64,000 nt of DNA from Pisaster brevispinus. Lineage: Eukaryota > Echinodermata > Asteroidea > Forcipulatida > Asteriidae. Positions within the stretch are counted from its first letter, which is position 1; each line of letters begins with the position of its first letter. Positions 11,260 through 44,640 of the stretch are shown piece after piece. A program made the position numbers and the translations under genes. The stretch covers positions 7,892,176 through 7,956,175 of the forward strand of contig JAMKCF010000008.1 in assembly GCA_023634235.1 (NCBI GenBank), given 5' to 3'. The notes beneath the pieces were generated by a model that was not told the origin of the DNA, did no database searches, and saw only the letters and a list, made by a program, of their open reading frames with translations.

Positions 11260-12075
11260 TCGAGTCGCTGACTTGGACTCGAGTCAGATTCGAGTCACCA
11301 ATGTCATCGACTTGCAACTTGACTTGGGGAAAAAATGACTTGAGAGTTGAGAATTTACTTGATCCAATTTGATATTACGACAATTCAATTATCGTTTGAA
11401 ATAAATGTGGGAAATCAAGTCTTCGACGCCGATGCCGCTGCCAACGACCCCGATGTTTTCGAGTGGTCTTGTCATATGGCCAAAAGTTATCTGCATGGAT
11501 AACAGGTTTTTGATTGTATTTAAGTTTGTCACTATCATGGGAGTGGACTTATTTAGGGACATACTGTGACTTGTGACTTGACTTGCGAAAACTTGACTTG
11601 TTACTTGACTTGACTTGAGCAAACATGACTTGTGACTTGACTTGACTTGAGCAAACATGACTTGTGACTTGACTTGACTTGTGAAAACTTGACTTGTGAA
11701 AACTTGACTTGTTACTTGACTTGACTTGAGCAAACATGATTTGTGACTTGACTTGACTTGAGCAAAGATGACTTGTGACTTGACTTGACTTGAGCAAACA
11801 TGACTTGTGACTTGACTTGACTTGAGCAAACATGACTTGTGACTTGACTTGACTTGAGCAAACATGACTTGTGACGTGACTTGACTTGAGCAAACATGAC
11901 TTGTGACTTGACTTGACTTGAGCAAACATGACTTGTGACTTGACTTGACTTGAGCAAACATGACTTGTGACTTGACTTGACTTGAGCAAAGATGACTTGT
12001 GACTTGACTTGACTTGACTTGAGCAAACATGACTTGTGACTTGACTTGACTTGACTTGAGCAAACATGACTTGGA
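11260..12075. repeat. 32-bp minisatellite, ACTTGACTTGAGCAAACATG type
   Basis: From about 11560 to 12075 a 32-bp unit repeats roughly 14-16 times (AGCAAA starts at 11618, 11650, 11729, 11761, 11793 and so on, 32 apart where undisturbed). Two units carry an extra GACTT and one region near 11690 is rearranged. The lead-in at 11260-11350 holds looser GACTCGAGTC and GACTTG motifs. The overlapping minus-strand frames rich in S, Q, V and K are produced by the repeat and are not genes. Confidence 0.9.
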
Positions 12076-12204
12076 TACAACACTGTCTGCAGCCCCTGGA
12101 TCCACACCTGATTACTATTGAATATTAGATCATACAAAACTCTGCTTTATGCACCATTATCTCTCGTTTCAAACAAGTGTTTGTAAATTAATGTACCTGC
12201 TTGC

Positions 12205-12320
12205 TGTGAAGGCACACCTGTTTTATACCAGGCTGCAATGATATGTGGGTCTCAGACATCTCCTCGTTGATGGGTAGACTTCTGTTAAGACTGGCATACC
12301 TGTAGATGCAAACAAAAACA
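12205..12320. repeat. Isolated copy of the exon-shaped repeat
   Basis: It contains CAGGCTGCAATGATATGTGG, GTCTCAGACATCTCC and GATGGGTAGACTTC, matching the 8.3-10.5 kb motif. On the minus strand the copy runs from a CTACAG acceptor-like site to AGCAG/GTACAT. The frame PVLTEVYPSTRRCLRP is open and then reaches a stop. Confidence 0.5.
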
Positions 12321-12419
12321 AAAAGAACATTTTGTGAAAGTTATGTCATCCAAGTAACAATTTAGTCATTTTCTGTAAGGAATGTGGCAGTATAGCACTG
12401 TTGGTCAAAGGGACATTGT

Positions 12420-12805
12420 AATAAGTTAAAGGCAAAGTATGCCTTTGGGTTTTTTAACCCTTCAATTTTTTTACTCCTATATAAATGGAGACATATACAA
12501 ATAAAACTAACCTGTGAAAATAACATAGCGTTTTTGAGATATTGCTGAAAAATCCGGAGCGGTTCACGCAGAAATAATAATCCGTAATTGGAATACACAA
12601 TCTGAGAAACGTTTCATGCAGAAACGCTTCTCGATTGAACTGTTTTTTAAATCTCTCTCTCTCTCTAAAGCCACATTCCTTAGAAGGGAATCGTTTCTCA
12701 AAATGTTATACACACTCAACAGCTGCAGTGCTTCTACCCAAGTAAGTTTTTATGGTTATTCATTTTTGGAGTAATTACTAAAGGTATAACCCTCCCTTTA
12801 ATTGA
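12420..12805. repeat. Dispersed repeat with GCGTTTTTGAGATAT core (copy 1)
   Basis: The blocks GCGTTTTTGAGATAT, AATCCGGAGCGG, CCGTAATTGGAATACAC, AATCTGAGAAACGTTTC and AAGTAAGTTTTTAT appear in the same order as at 31125-31520, and inverted at 39340-39625. It is a ~380-bp non-coding family, probably a MITE, with no clean TIR visible. Confidence 0.65.
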
Positions 12806-13416
12806 CATCCCTCATACAATCACCAACATTGAATAACACACTGAAATATGCACACAGACAAAAGCTGGCAGCGAACGCTGGTGTCCTGTCGGAGAAGTGA
12901 CCCCTTAACAACAATGGCAAGAAAAAAACAATTAGGAATACAGGAGGGATTAGGCTATGGTAGAGGCCATCTTATTGGGGGTCCCTGCTGTGTCTCTGTC
13001 TGTCGAAAGAGTCCCTAAGCCCATGTGTTCAAGACACCACTCATTACGATGATGATCGCACAGCTGCTCTTCCATAATGGTCGCAGTGTTCTGAGTGGCC
13101 GTCAGTTGGGTGGCACTCTCTGTTTGGCAGCTGGTGACTGCCAGGCTCAGTGGAGTGCCTGGGCGAGAGGGGAAGCTGCCCCCTATTCTGGCGTGATGGG
13201 TCCCCAGCCATCCACGCTCCCTGCTCCTTTTTAATGGATCACTGCTGGGGCTACTCACCGCTGTTGGTGGAGGTGGTGTCAGGGGCCGTCCCAAGTGATC
13301 ACTGCCCCCCCCCCCCCCTTGCTGGTGCTGACAGTTAGGTGACAGTTGTCTCTGGAGGTATAGTGGGGATGCAGACGGGGACCGTTCCGTGCGGTCAAGA
13401 TCCCCCTCCCAGGATG

Positions 13417-13704
13417 GTCTGGCTGGCGTTGGGTTGGATGGAGCGGTTGGATGGTGCGCCAAGTGATCACGAACCTCCCCTCACCCCACATGCTCCTCAT
13501 CCATCTCTGACGGTCTGGCTGACATTTGGTTGGATGAAACAGTTGGAGGGTGCTCTGAGTGGTGACAAACCTTTCCTTGCTCCACCGGCTCCTTGTCCAT
13601 CTCTGTCGGTCGGGCTGGCATTTGGTTGGATGAAGAGGTTGGAGGATGCTCCGAGTGGTCACAAACCTCCCCTTGCTCTGTCGGCCATCTCTGTGTCGCT
13701 GGCT
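13417..13704. repeat. 96-bp tandem repeat, 3 copies
   Basis: GTCTGGCTG(G/A)C at 13417 and 13513, then GTCGGGCTGGC at 13609, start three units of 96 bp, each with TTGGTTGGATG(A/G)A and ACAAACCT or ACGAACCT. Because 96 is a multiple of 3, the minus-strand frame stays open and gives repeats with the core CQPDRQRW. It lies downstream of the gag-protease remnant on the same strand, but a protein role is not established. Confidence 0.75.
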
Positions 13705-13859
13705 TGTACTTCCAACTCCTTCCCTACGCCTACACTCCTCACCAGTCCTGGGCAAAGTGGGCAGAACCGAAGGTGCCAGAGGCGCATATCTGGGTGGTAA
13801 AAACTCTGGTCCCACCCATAGGGGCATGAGTAGGGTTTCTTTGGGTGGAGTATCAAGTG

Positions 13860-15150
13860 TCAAGTTTCTGGCCTTAGCGAATTCTTTCTCACAGTAACAG
13901 CAGACCATGAAACCATGTTTCACCAGGACATCTTCTCCAGTGATTGCATCAGGATCAACCAGTAAAACTGTTTTCTCCACAACCAGCTTTGTCGACACTG
14001 ATGGATAACATGTTTAGTCCCTTAGTTCAGTTGTCTGCTCATTGATGAGGAATGGCGTTGTCGCCCCAATGCCACTGGAAATGATAAGTTGAAAGGAAGT
14101 CAATCCCCAGGATAACTTCTGGCTCTACATCAGCAACAGTGCAAAAGTGTGGGTTATGAATTGGTCCTCGGTATGCAATTTAAAGTCAGCCTCCCCCTGT
14201 TTCTGCATAAGTTTCCCGTTCACCATCTTCAAGGCTTGTGACAAAGGTTGGAGGTCTTGCTTTTCAGATCCTGGCAATCTATTGTAGATCAGCGTCTGAT
14301 ATTAAACTCACCGATTTCCTCGTGACAAGCAGAAAGCCCACAGGCCTAGATTTGACCTTCCTAGAAGCAGAGCTTGCCCTGGGGAGTGCCCTCATGGTGT
14401 TCGTCCGGCCCTGTCCTGGGGGACCTCTGCCGTACCGTCTTTGTGTCGGTCTCGTCTTACAATGTCGTCTCTGCAGATAGTTGTTAAGCCCTCACCTATG
14501 GTGTGGACAATCTCGCTGGCAGTGACCAAACTCATGGCAACCAAAACACTCCATCGTTGCTCAGTCGGTTGTCCGGGGAGCACAGCCGGTACTCTCCTTG
14601 TTCTTCACCGATTGAGGCGGTGGCGGTTGTACTACTGACCTGAAATCTCTGTGCTGCGCCTGCTAGTCAAAAAATGGCTCCATCTCGGTAGCGAGCATTA
14701 AGAGTGCCTTGGTCAGGGTTGTCGCTTTTCCTGGAAAAATATGTGGCGCTGGAGTAGCTCATTGCCCAGTGCATTAAGGAACGAGGCATTCCTTAAAGGT
14801 CCTTACTGCCAAGTCCTCCCACGGCTGGATGGGCAACTTTGGGTAGCTCTTGGATACCAATCCCTGAATGGACTATTCCAGGCTGCTGATCGTTTCCTCC
14901 CGACTTCTGGTGTGCATCGACAATTGGGCCCGGTGTAACGGACTCTGGGCCATAACCTGAAATTGTTCCACGAAATACTCCAGGATGGCGGAATACACTT
15001 TGCGCGCCTCCCGTGCCATGTTGCCCAGGGCCTCCTGTGCCGAGGCCCTCAGGTTTGAAGCCAGGCACATTGTCTTCTCCCATTACACCCCACTGGCTGA
15101 CTGTTGCGATGCTCTCAAAATGAATCAGGTAGTCCGCCCATGAGGATTGT
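13860..15150 (-). pseudogene. Ty3/gypsy-like gag-protease remnant, decayed
   Basis: Read on the minus strand, three recognisable pieces occur in gag-to-protease order. Near 15145-15070 a Gag segment contains WADYLIHFES and continues after a frameshift as LRASAQEALGNM. At about 14555-14510 there is a CCHC zinc knuckle, CFGCHEFGHCQRDC (C-x2-C-x4-H-x4-C). At about 14125-14030 a retropepsin-like tail reads VILGIDFLSTYH, followed by VVEKTVLL near 13980. Stops and frameshifts separate the pieces, no reverse transcriptase follows, and no LTRs were found. It is a dead fragment of an LTR retrotransposon, and the superfamily assignment rests on these short motifs. Confidence 0.7.
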
Positions 15151-15240
15151 TGATGGTGTGCACCTGTATGCCTCAGATGTCTACTTAGTTGACATCATAG
15201 AGAAATGGCATGCCTCTCTGTGTTCAGAAGAAAACAAAAG
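15150..15240. repeat. Partial exon-shaped repeat
   Basis: ATGTCTACTTAGTTGACATC and GAAATGGCATGCCTCTCTGTG match part of the 8.3-10.5 kb motif. Truncated. Confidence 0.4.
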
Positions 15241-16039
15241 CAACACACTATTTTGTCATAGTCATCACCTTGCAGTGGGGTTAAAGATTTCATTTGAGGG
15301 ACAGGCAGGGGTAAAGAATAGTAATTACTATCACTTTTTGAGGTGGGCGTGGGGAGGGGCCTTAGACTTTACCAATTAACGTTGGTTGATGTAATGAACC
15401 ATCTGTTGTGATCCTTGATGCACTAGAACAGAGGGAAGGGAAGGTAGTACATTCTGCTCTACCAGCCAGGCTCCTAGTGGATGATACCCATGCCTACATC
15501 CTTACGGACTGTGAAGGGGGTAACCCTATTTCAGCCTCAGGAGTAGGTGGCAACATGCCCAAATCAGTTAAATGTAGCCCTCACCTTGAAGTGGCCGTCC
15601 AGCCTTGTGATGTGAGGCAATCTCTCATATTTGTTTGTTTTTATCTAAAAAAAACTGATGGTCTTGTAACCTCTGTGAAGGGGCACTGTACAACTAGGTA
15701 CTTGAAATTGCAATCATGAGCCCGGAATTTTCCTTGCATTTATTAAGATACGGTTGTGTGGCTTCTGACTGGCACCCCCTGAGCAAAATGTTTTTTTTTT
15801 TCAACATTATGATACCATTTTATTTAGTTTTACTCAAATAAATGTAATCATTACACTCGTGTAATCAAGACCACTAAATAAAAAAAGTGGAGATGGGCAG
15901 GTCACCTAGCAAGGATGTGTGACAACAGGTGGGCGTACAAAACAACCAATTGGACTCCAAAACCCCAAACAAGAAAAAGAGGGAGGGAGACAAAACAGAT
16001 GATGGAGAGATGAACTTATAGTATAGCAGCCCAGCTCGC

Positions 16040-16450
16040 ATTTGGAGCGAAAACCAACAAGACTACAGGGCTTGTGGCTGAAAATGTTAACGGGACCAGA
16101 AATTTTCTTACAAGACCAGAAAGAAAAATGAGAAAAAACTTCCTGACACCTGGACACTGTTGCATATTTAACTGTTTTTTAAAATATATTTTAACAAGCA
16201 TTCAGACATGTTTGGGGAGTTTTATTTCATTTTGTTTTTATTGGTATCCATTACTCAACAGAACTGAAAGACAATCATGGGACTCAAAGTCAACATCTGA
16301 ACCTAGTTTGTTTTTTTAATATTACACAGTGAAGTATTGTTACCCAATTGAAAAACACAAGCCAGCCGGACTTGTCAAGTCACATGTTTACTGGCCCGAC
16401 ACTAAAATCACTGGCCTCAGGCCTGCAGTCCAGTGTCAAATTTGAGCCCT
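16040..16450. repeat. Dispersed ~400-bp repeat (pair with 33310-33690)
   Basis: AAGACTACAGGGCTTGT, GGACCAGAAA, ACAAGACCAGAA, AATGAGAAAAAA, GGCCTCAGGCCTGC and GTCCAGTGT occur in the same order at 33310-33690. The copies are diverged, non-coding and of unknown class. Confidence 0.6.
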
Positions 16451-16589
16451 GTGTATAGGGGCATCGCTTGGCAGCAGACAGCTCAGGATAGAGTGAAATG
16501 GAAAATTGATGAAGAGGCTTTCCTCCTGCAGTGGAGTGAAATGAGCTAGAAAGAAAGAAATACGATGATGTGGTTTACTAGAAGGAATT

Positions 16590-16710
16590 TACCTTTTACT
16601 AGAGAGGCCAGATCTTTCACTCAGCTGAACATTACGGAGAACTCGGACATCTACTTGTTGAATGATAGGTAGGTCTCTTTGGCAAGCCTTGCTGAACACA
16701 AACAAAATAT
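16590..16710. repeat. Isolated exon-shaped repeat
   Basis: On the minus strand an acceptor-like TGTTTGTGTTCAG precedes CAAGGCTTGCC, and the block ends TAGTAAAAG/GTAAATTCC, a donor-like junction. One frame through the block has no stop. On the plus strand it ends in ACACAAACAAAAT, an A-rich tail. It is related to the 8.3-10.5 kb cluster. Confidence 0.5.
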
Positions 16711-17754
16711 AATTTGTCAATATTGACAAATCTAAAAAGAAAATCCATCTTACGAGATGAACATGCACTTTTCACTTTGAATAGACAAAGTATAGACATC
16801 AGGAAAAATACACAATTTTCTGGTCTTTGTGGCCTTGACTAAGCTACTTTAGTACTTGATGAACGGTATTTTATGATGTTATTATTATAACAACAGTCGA
16901 CAGTACTTTTTGGTTTTGCTTTTAACAACAGAGAATCAGCCAAGAGTATGCTCAAAATTAATGAGTATCTCTTTTTTAGAAAAAAAACCCCACTCAAATA
17001 CTTACTCAAGAATACCTTGGAAGCACTTACTGGTCCATCTCTATCAGTGCAATTTCATTGCAGAAGTATTCAACACACTTTGACAGCTCAAAAAAAGGGT
17101 TAGTGTGAATGTGTAAACTTTCGCTCTGGTACCTAGTACAACAACATAGCGTATATAAGAGGGTGCCTGACTAGTATGGTATCCTGACAAAAAATGTATA
17201 AAAGTACAGCAAAACCTGACTATTTTTTCGTGTAAGGTAATGTCGTCTGCTAGGTTTTCCGTGCTGTTTTGAATGTGATTTTTCAGGACAAAAGACTTCA
17301 AATTAGGCTTGGGATCCACCATTTTCAGATTCAGCACCCCTAAATTAGGTAGACTATGTATGTTACCAACTTTTACTCAAAAATGACGCTTGATGTTACT
17401 TTTTTGGAAATCTGGCCTAGTCTATATTTGCATAACAAAGCTGCAAACTTCTCATTGGCTAAACTCGTTTCCATATTTGGTAATAACATCCACCCCCATC
17501 CACAATACTTATAGTTTCTAATCCACCTCTCCTCTCCATTCCACCATACTGAAGTTTCAAATCCCCCCCCTCCTGTCTCCAACAATGCTTTAAAAGTGCA
17601 TTAATCAATTTTCTCCAAGTTCTGTCTCTGCATAGAATTTACATTTAACAAAAATAATAAATGAAAACATGCCAGTATAAAGAGCCTTCCACACCCATCC
17701 GCTCTAATGTCAATAAGTTACAGCCATAGTCACTCGATTCACATGTTTAAGCAT

Positions 17755-17832
17755 ATCTTGGGTGGGATTCGAACCCACGACCTTTGACAACCTAGAGCAT
17801 ATGACTTACCACTAGAACACTGACACCCGGTT
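17755..17832 (-). repeat. tRNA-like SINE head
   Basis: The minus strand has a TAGTGGTAAGTCAT A-box-like region and a GGGTTCGAATCCCACC B box. The two ends do not pair as an acceptor stem, so it is SINE-derived rather than a tRNA gene. It abuts the TIR element that begins at 17826. Confidence 0.5.
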
Positions 17833-18115
17833 CAGACAGGCGCTCCAGAGTCGTGCCAAACCAAATAGATTAGGAGCAACTCTAGGACGCCCAAATCAAT
17901 TTTGGTTTCAAACAGGCGAACTTAACATAACATTTACATTAGTTTGAAACCAAGATGCTCCAGAGTCATTCCAAACGACTGCAAGTTGATCTTTCGACTT
18001 CCATCGCGTCCAGTCACTCCTAACAGTTTTAGTGGTTGAACTTTTCATTTACTTAATTCAATAATTTGGTTCGGCCCGACTCTAGAGTGCCTGTCTGAAC
18101 CGAGTGTGAGATTGC
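17826..18115. mobile_element. TIR element, GTTCAGACAGG family (copy 2)
   Basis: It begins CACCCGGTTCAGACAGGCGC and ends in the inverse, GCCTGTCTGAACCGAGTGT. Subterminal GACTCTAGAG and AATTTTGGTTTCAAAC segments match the other copies at 8528 and 41186. Confidence 0.8.
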
Positions 18116-19855
18116 CGAGTAATATGAACTTAATCAGAGGGAAAAAAGGACTTATTCTTTAGATCATGAGCTGTTTTATTTACACATCACTTAAATGATC
18201 TATCAATAAAATAAACAATTCATGTTATATTATATTACATCCAAATTAACCTGATATTGAACACAATGACCCTTAAATAAAAGTAAATCAGTGCATTTAG
18301 TTTAAAAATACTCCATTCTTAAAAACACTGTAAGAATTAAGTTAAAAGGTAAGTTTCTGCATTGCTAACTGTATCTCGAAATGTAAATCTGTAGGAAAAT
18401 ATGGCGTAGGGATAAAACCAAGAGAATTAAAACATAATGGCAGCAGACATGTAAATTAAGGTATTTTGCTGACAAAATTCTTCGAACTAAAATCCGATTT
18501 AAAATCACCAACCCACTGAATACAGTCAGTGCTCAAATTATCTTAAATATTTAGTTTTAGTGAAGTTTCCAAACTTCTTATTTACAACAGAATGTTTGGC
18601 TCATTTTGTTTACAACTGGCATCATAATAATGTGACAGATCCTGATATAAACCATACATGAGTTCATTTGTCACAATTTATCAATTATTAGCAATTTGTT
18701 TAAACATAAAATAAATATTTCTCCATGTTTACTGAAATATTAAATATGCTGCAGTTATAGACTGTGGGGGTAACTTCACTAATTAGACTGTTTAGCACCC
18801 AGAATTAACTATTTAGTATTGCTTTCAAACCTTACTGTTCCAGTTTATACGTTTTAATCCAAGTCCATGTTTGTACAAACCTTGTGACTTCAAATCTTTG
18901 AAAAGAGGAGAGCAACCAGGTTTGTCAGAAACACATCACTTCAAAAATAAACTAGACAAAAACCTAAGCCCTCTGCCAGCATAGAACTGTTTTGACTGTA
19001 GCCAACACCCCAAAACTGTGGTCCAATAAAAGTGGAGAATTTGGCCCCAAATATGCCACACGCTGTTAGCAGCCACCAAAGTCAATCAAAAACAAGTCGT
19101 TTGATTTTGATGGATTTTGGTTAGTTAGGAATAAGGATTTGTATTGCTTAACCCCAAACTTTCTAACAAACTTAAGAACCCAACAAGCTGTGTATCAATC
19201 TTGGATAGTTTCCTCGAAAGAAAAGAAATCCACAAATGAAAAATCCACAAATTCATGTCACGTTTTCTGAAGACCGGAGGATGGTAAGGACGGAAACACT
19301 CCTACAAAGACACTGTTGCACCATCCAGGCAAGCATACATTGCTCAAATCTCTCCATCTTCAAGCAATGAATCATAAAAATCAACGTAATTGTGAAATCG
19401 TCATATTTTAGTTGCAAAACCCATCAATCAAGTACTGTACACATGTTGTTGTGATGTTAAGCAATCGTAATCACAGTAACTTTAGAGTTTAACAATGTTT
19501 AAGTACTATGTTTTTTCTACTATGTTTTTCCTCGAAAAGACAAACACCAGAGGAAAACAAATTACAAGACATTTGTTAGATTAAAAGACCTTGAGATACA
19601 TTCACAACAGCTTTCTAATATCACTATGTTTTTACCGAGGTTGTAAAATCTTTAGATCACACCACATTTTGGATTGACATCACTTTTGCTTGGAATCATT
19701 TAAGTCTTGATACTCTTGAAGGCAGTCTTTTGTAGCTAGAATTTTTTACTGGACAAGATATATGTTACAAGACCTAACAAGATTTGTTATTTATGTTTGT
19801 CTTAATGATCGCTGATATTTTCAGAGGCTTGGATAGGAAGCATAGTGGTCCAGGG
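18116..19855. other. AT-rich intergenic DNA
   Basis: About 1.7 kb with no exon, RNA gene or repeat family recognised. Confidence 0.35.
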
Positions 19856-19856
19856 C

Positions 19857-20106
19857 CCAATTTCATGGCTCTGCTTACTGTAAGCAAAGAATCGCCACTT
19901 AGGGAAGCAGAGAATTCCGCGCTTACGTCAAGCATATTTCATGGGTCAGTAGGGAATTTTCGCTTGAGAGCGTGTGTACTCCACGTTACTAGGCATTCCT
20001 GGCTTACACAGCTAGCGCAGAAATTCAGCACTTGCACAGTAAGCGGAGAATGTTTATTGTAAGCGCAGAATTTGGCGGTAAGCATAGCCATAAAATTGGG
20101 CCCTGG
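19857..20106. mobile_element. TIR element, GGGCCCAATTTCATGGC family (copy 1)
   Basis: The left end CAGGGCCCAATTTCATGG is mirrored by the right end, ...ATAAAATTGGGCCCTG. The inside is made of GTAAGC and GCGCAGAATT motifs that are themselves quasi-inverted. Related copies lie at 20497-20725, 37421-37667 and 40845-41085. Confidence 0.8.
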
Positions 20107-20496
20107 TCTGCAACTTAAACCCTTAATTCCTGAGAGGGCTACAGACGTTTAAAAACCACTACTGATCAATTATTTGTTAAACAAAGACAAGATGTGTGCA
20201 GCGTGCATATCATTTCAGGACGTTATTAATACAGGCATTTAGTACACATTACAATAAAAATAAACAAAACAAAAAAAATACACATGTACAATAAATTATA
20301 CGTGTATTGACCTTTTGGTTCAAAACAAATTTTGTGAAAATTACCTAAAAAGGATGGTATGGAAGAAGCACCAGGATTAAAAACGGTAACTCGCAACAGA
20401 CTCGATTCCACATAATTGAGAAGAAAACCCTTCAGTTTTCTGTGGAATCCTTCAGTGGTTTTGAAAAACATGGGGGCAGTTTCACAGAGCTTGGTC

Positions 20497-20725
20497 CAAT
20501 TTCATGGCTCTGCTTATTTTAAGCAACACATCAGTGCTTACAGTAGCATAAAAATACTCGCTTAATGAAAGCGTATTTCACAGGTAGCACATTTCGCCTT
20601 GTTTGTGCATACTTCACTTTTGCATTCTTCGCTTACACCAGCTAGCACAGAAACTTTGCATTTTTCATGTAAGCGGAGAATGGAACCCGTAAGCGCATTA
20701 GAAGAGCCATGCTACTAGGCCCCGC
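20497..20725. mobile_element. TIR element, GGGCCCAATTTCATGGC family (copy 2, worn)
   Basis: CCAATTTCATGGCTCTGCTT on the left and AGAAGAGCCATGCTACTAGG on the right bracket the same GCTTACA/GTAAGCGGAGAATGG interior. It is nested beside another foldback segment (CAGTTTCACAGAGCTTGG ... GCTGAGTTGAGCCCAC). Confidence 0.65.
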
Positions 20726-20729
20726 TGAG

Positions 20730-22330
20730 TTGAGCCCACAAATCTGCTAAGCTTAAAAACTCTGCTCAGCAAAAACAGTTACCAGTCAAAAACACATACA
20801 CTATGCTGTGTTTACAGTAAGACTGGTCCTCATTTTTGCTCAGCAGATGAACTTGCAGAGCAACATTTTCTGTTTAACAGAAATAAGGCTCTCACTCCGT
20901 TCACAAACTCTTTAAATTTGTCAGATGTCTTTCAACACCAAAATCTTCTTTGCCCACTTGTTTTGGAACCAAACACCTTGACTAGAACTTCAACGATACC
21001 TACGAGAACGTATTTTGAAAGCTGTATGTGGATCCTGTTACAGTTCAACAAATAAAAACCAACGTGAATACGTTTTCAGTGAAATCTCTAAAAGAGTAGA
21101 ATGGCTCAATTCTGACAGTTGGACAGGACGGCTTCTATTCACACTAAACACGTATTTTATTGTTGAATTTACACCATGGAAAAAGAACCTGGAGAACGCA
21201 GAGTGAGTAACTATCCATGCCACTCAAGATGTGAGAGCACTTTATGGTAGCTCGGGCCCATTTTATTACACCATGTTTTAAACACAGGCATGGCAAAAAA
21301 AGATACCACACGACACAAAATTACGTCTGTAGATTGATGAATATAAAACGGAGAAAATGCTCGACACACCATTTTGCCGTACACTCATGTCACGTGGTAC
21401 CGATATGTGCCGCATCCACAGCAGGCTCACCAGCTTTCTCCAGGTTCTTTATCTCTGACTGACACATTCCCCAAGTATATAATTTAATCACAGTCTACTG
21501 CCCCAAGAAAGGGGGGGGGGGCTAGGGCGGGACAAGACTGACAAGTATAGGGTGGCTGCATTACCACAAGAGCGTGGGTCTATACAATCAAATTGTCACT
21601 ATTGAGATTGACTCCTGGGAAGGGTGGTACACTAAAGAGCTCATTCTCTCATTTTAGACAATGGAACTACTTGTACAATAAATGAATAGATGACACTGCT
21701 CAGCATTATTTGCCTTTGGTGGATTATACCATAATTATAGTGCCACAGGGTCAGACATTGGTTTTTAATTTTTAACCTCATTTAGCCAGACAAGTGGTAA
21801 CTATCCACCACTTGTGATAAAAACTATTTCTTGTTCCAAATTTTAGAGGAATATTTTCCGCTGGAAATTATCGGTCAAGTCAGCCATGTCAGGGAGGAGT
21901 GGGACGAGGATTCAGCAAGGGAAGGGTCTCTTTAGAAAGATACTCGTATCTCGACAACATTGTTTATACACACATAACCAAATTTTAGGACATTTCAAGT
22001 ACTCTTTTTCTATAGCCTAAAAAGGTAGATAAAAAAAAAAAAACACTAATCATTTTGACAAGTTTTGTACAGCTGGTAAGCAAAAATATAAACCAAAGCA
22101 TGGAAGGATCTTGTCGAGCACAAACTAGTCACCAACCAAAAAACTATGTTTTTAACATTGTTGCGGCTGGTGCCCTGCTTAGTTTCTGCCAAACAAAACA
22201 GATGTTTTCACGCTAAGTACGTTTTGTGCTTACCATCTATAAGAAACTGAGCTCAGATTAACAGGTACCTCCTCCTGTCGGGGCTGACCGGGTTAACATA
22301 CTATTGGTTAAGATTTAAACTAGTGCCTTC
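20730..22330 (-). other. 3' flank / probable 3' UTR of the aminotransferase gene
   Basis: No further coding exon is seen downstream of the stop at 22333-22331. On the minus strand an AATAAA signal is available at about 21267-21262, roughly 1.06 kb past the stop, but which site is used cannot be told. A poly-G run lies near 21510 and a poly-A run near 22030. Confidence 0.4.
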
Positions 22331-43744
<21,414 letters not shown>

Positions 43745-44640
43745 TTTTTGTGGTGGTGGCGCGATTTATTCTTAAGGATGCAGATGACGTTGATTTCACA
43801 GAATTGACACGACGGCCGTCTAGTACACGGATGTACACAGCTAGAGGTCACTGCGCACGTGATTAATAATAGCTAGTGGTAGAAAAACTTAAAAACTCCT
43901 GATAGTTCTCACTCAGTCCAACATTTGCACCATATTTGAGTAGTTAGTTAGACACAGTTTTACGTCCAAATGCAGCTTATCTGATCTAGGATATCTATAC
44001 TTCTGTCGAAACAGCTTGTTGGGCTATTTTAGTGATCATAACATGACAAAATAATACAATACTTTCCACCGCTGGCGAACCAAATCATCAGCAAACTGCA
44101 GTGTATGCACGGAAACACGTAGAGAGGGCGCTGTGCTACTTATGCGGCTACGTTAGGTCATACCAATACACATAGGGTTAGTGTAAACTTAGGTACTTAA
44201 TCAATCATAAATGATTAAGAATAAGATTTTCTTTAATAAAGTGTCAAAGTATACTATAAACAAATACATCAGCTCAAGGTAGAACTAACGATATTATGCT
44301 AAGCATTTATCATCGAAAAACGGGTTTTATTTGCGAAGGGAAAGTAAGTATTTACGACCTACCCTTCGTATAAAATGAAATATGCCAACTTCAGAAGTAA
44401 ATCATCATCGGCGGCCGGAATTAACGCACACCAATTAAAACACAGTACACTGCATCAGCTGATTCTGTCCTTTAATTTACGTTGTTTACCCTAGTCCAAG
44501 TCTTTCTTCGGTATATAGCAATCAGGGGAAATGGATGAGGTCCATCAATGCTAGTGGCCCCGAAGACAACAGAGGGCGATACCGGACGCATGCCTGAGTG
44601 TGGGGTGTAGATTTGGGATCAATTCTATTCTTGCTGCACA
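43745..44640. promoter_or_regulatory. Shared promoter region between two divergent genes
   Basis: 896 bp separate the aminotransferase start codon (minus, 43744) from the UPF0547 start codon (plus, 44641), so both 5' UTRs and promoters must lie here unless there are distant upstream exons. There is no convincing TATA box at a canonical distance from either gene. A CCAAT occurs at about 44164, TATAAAC near 44254 and GTATAAAATG near 44368. GAGAGGGCGCTGTG at about 44122 and AGAGGGCGATACC near 44570 are possible factor sites. In-frame stops lie upstream of both ATGs (43768-43766 minus; 44608-44610 plus). Transcription start sites are not visible from sequence alone. Confidence 0.7.

Noticed and set aside
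11389..12137. Minus-strand open frames up to 238 codons made of SSQVKSQV-type repeats
   Set aside because: By-product of the 32-bp minisatellite; three frames are open at once.
13025..13897. Plus-strand open frames across the GC-rich 13.0-13.9 kb region
   Set aside because: Shadow frames of the GC-rich 96-bp repeat and its surroundings; no family resemblance.
17755..17832. tRNA gene on the minus strand
   Set aside because: Good B box, but the ends are not complementary and no 7-bp acceptor stem forms.
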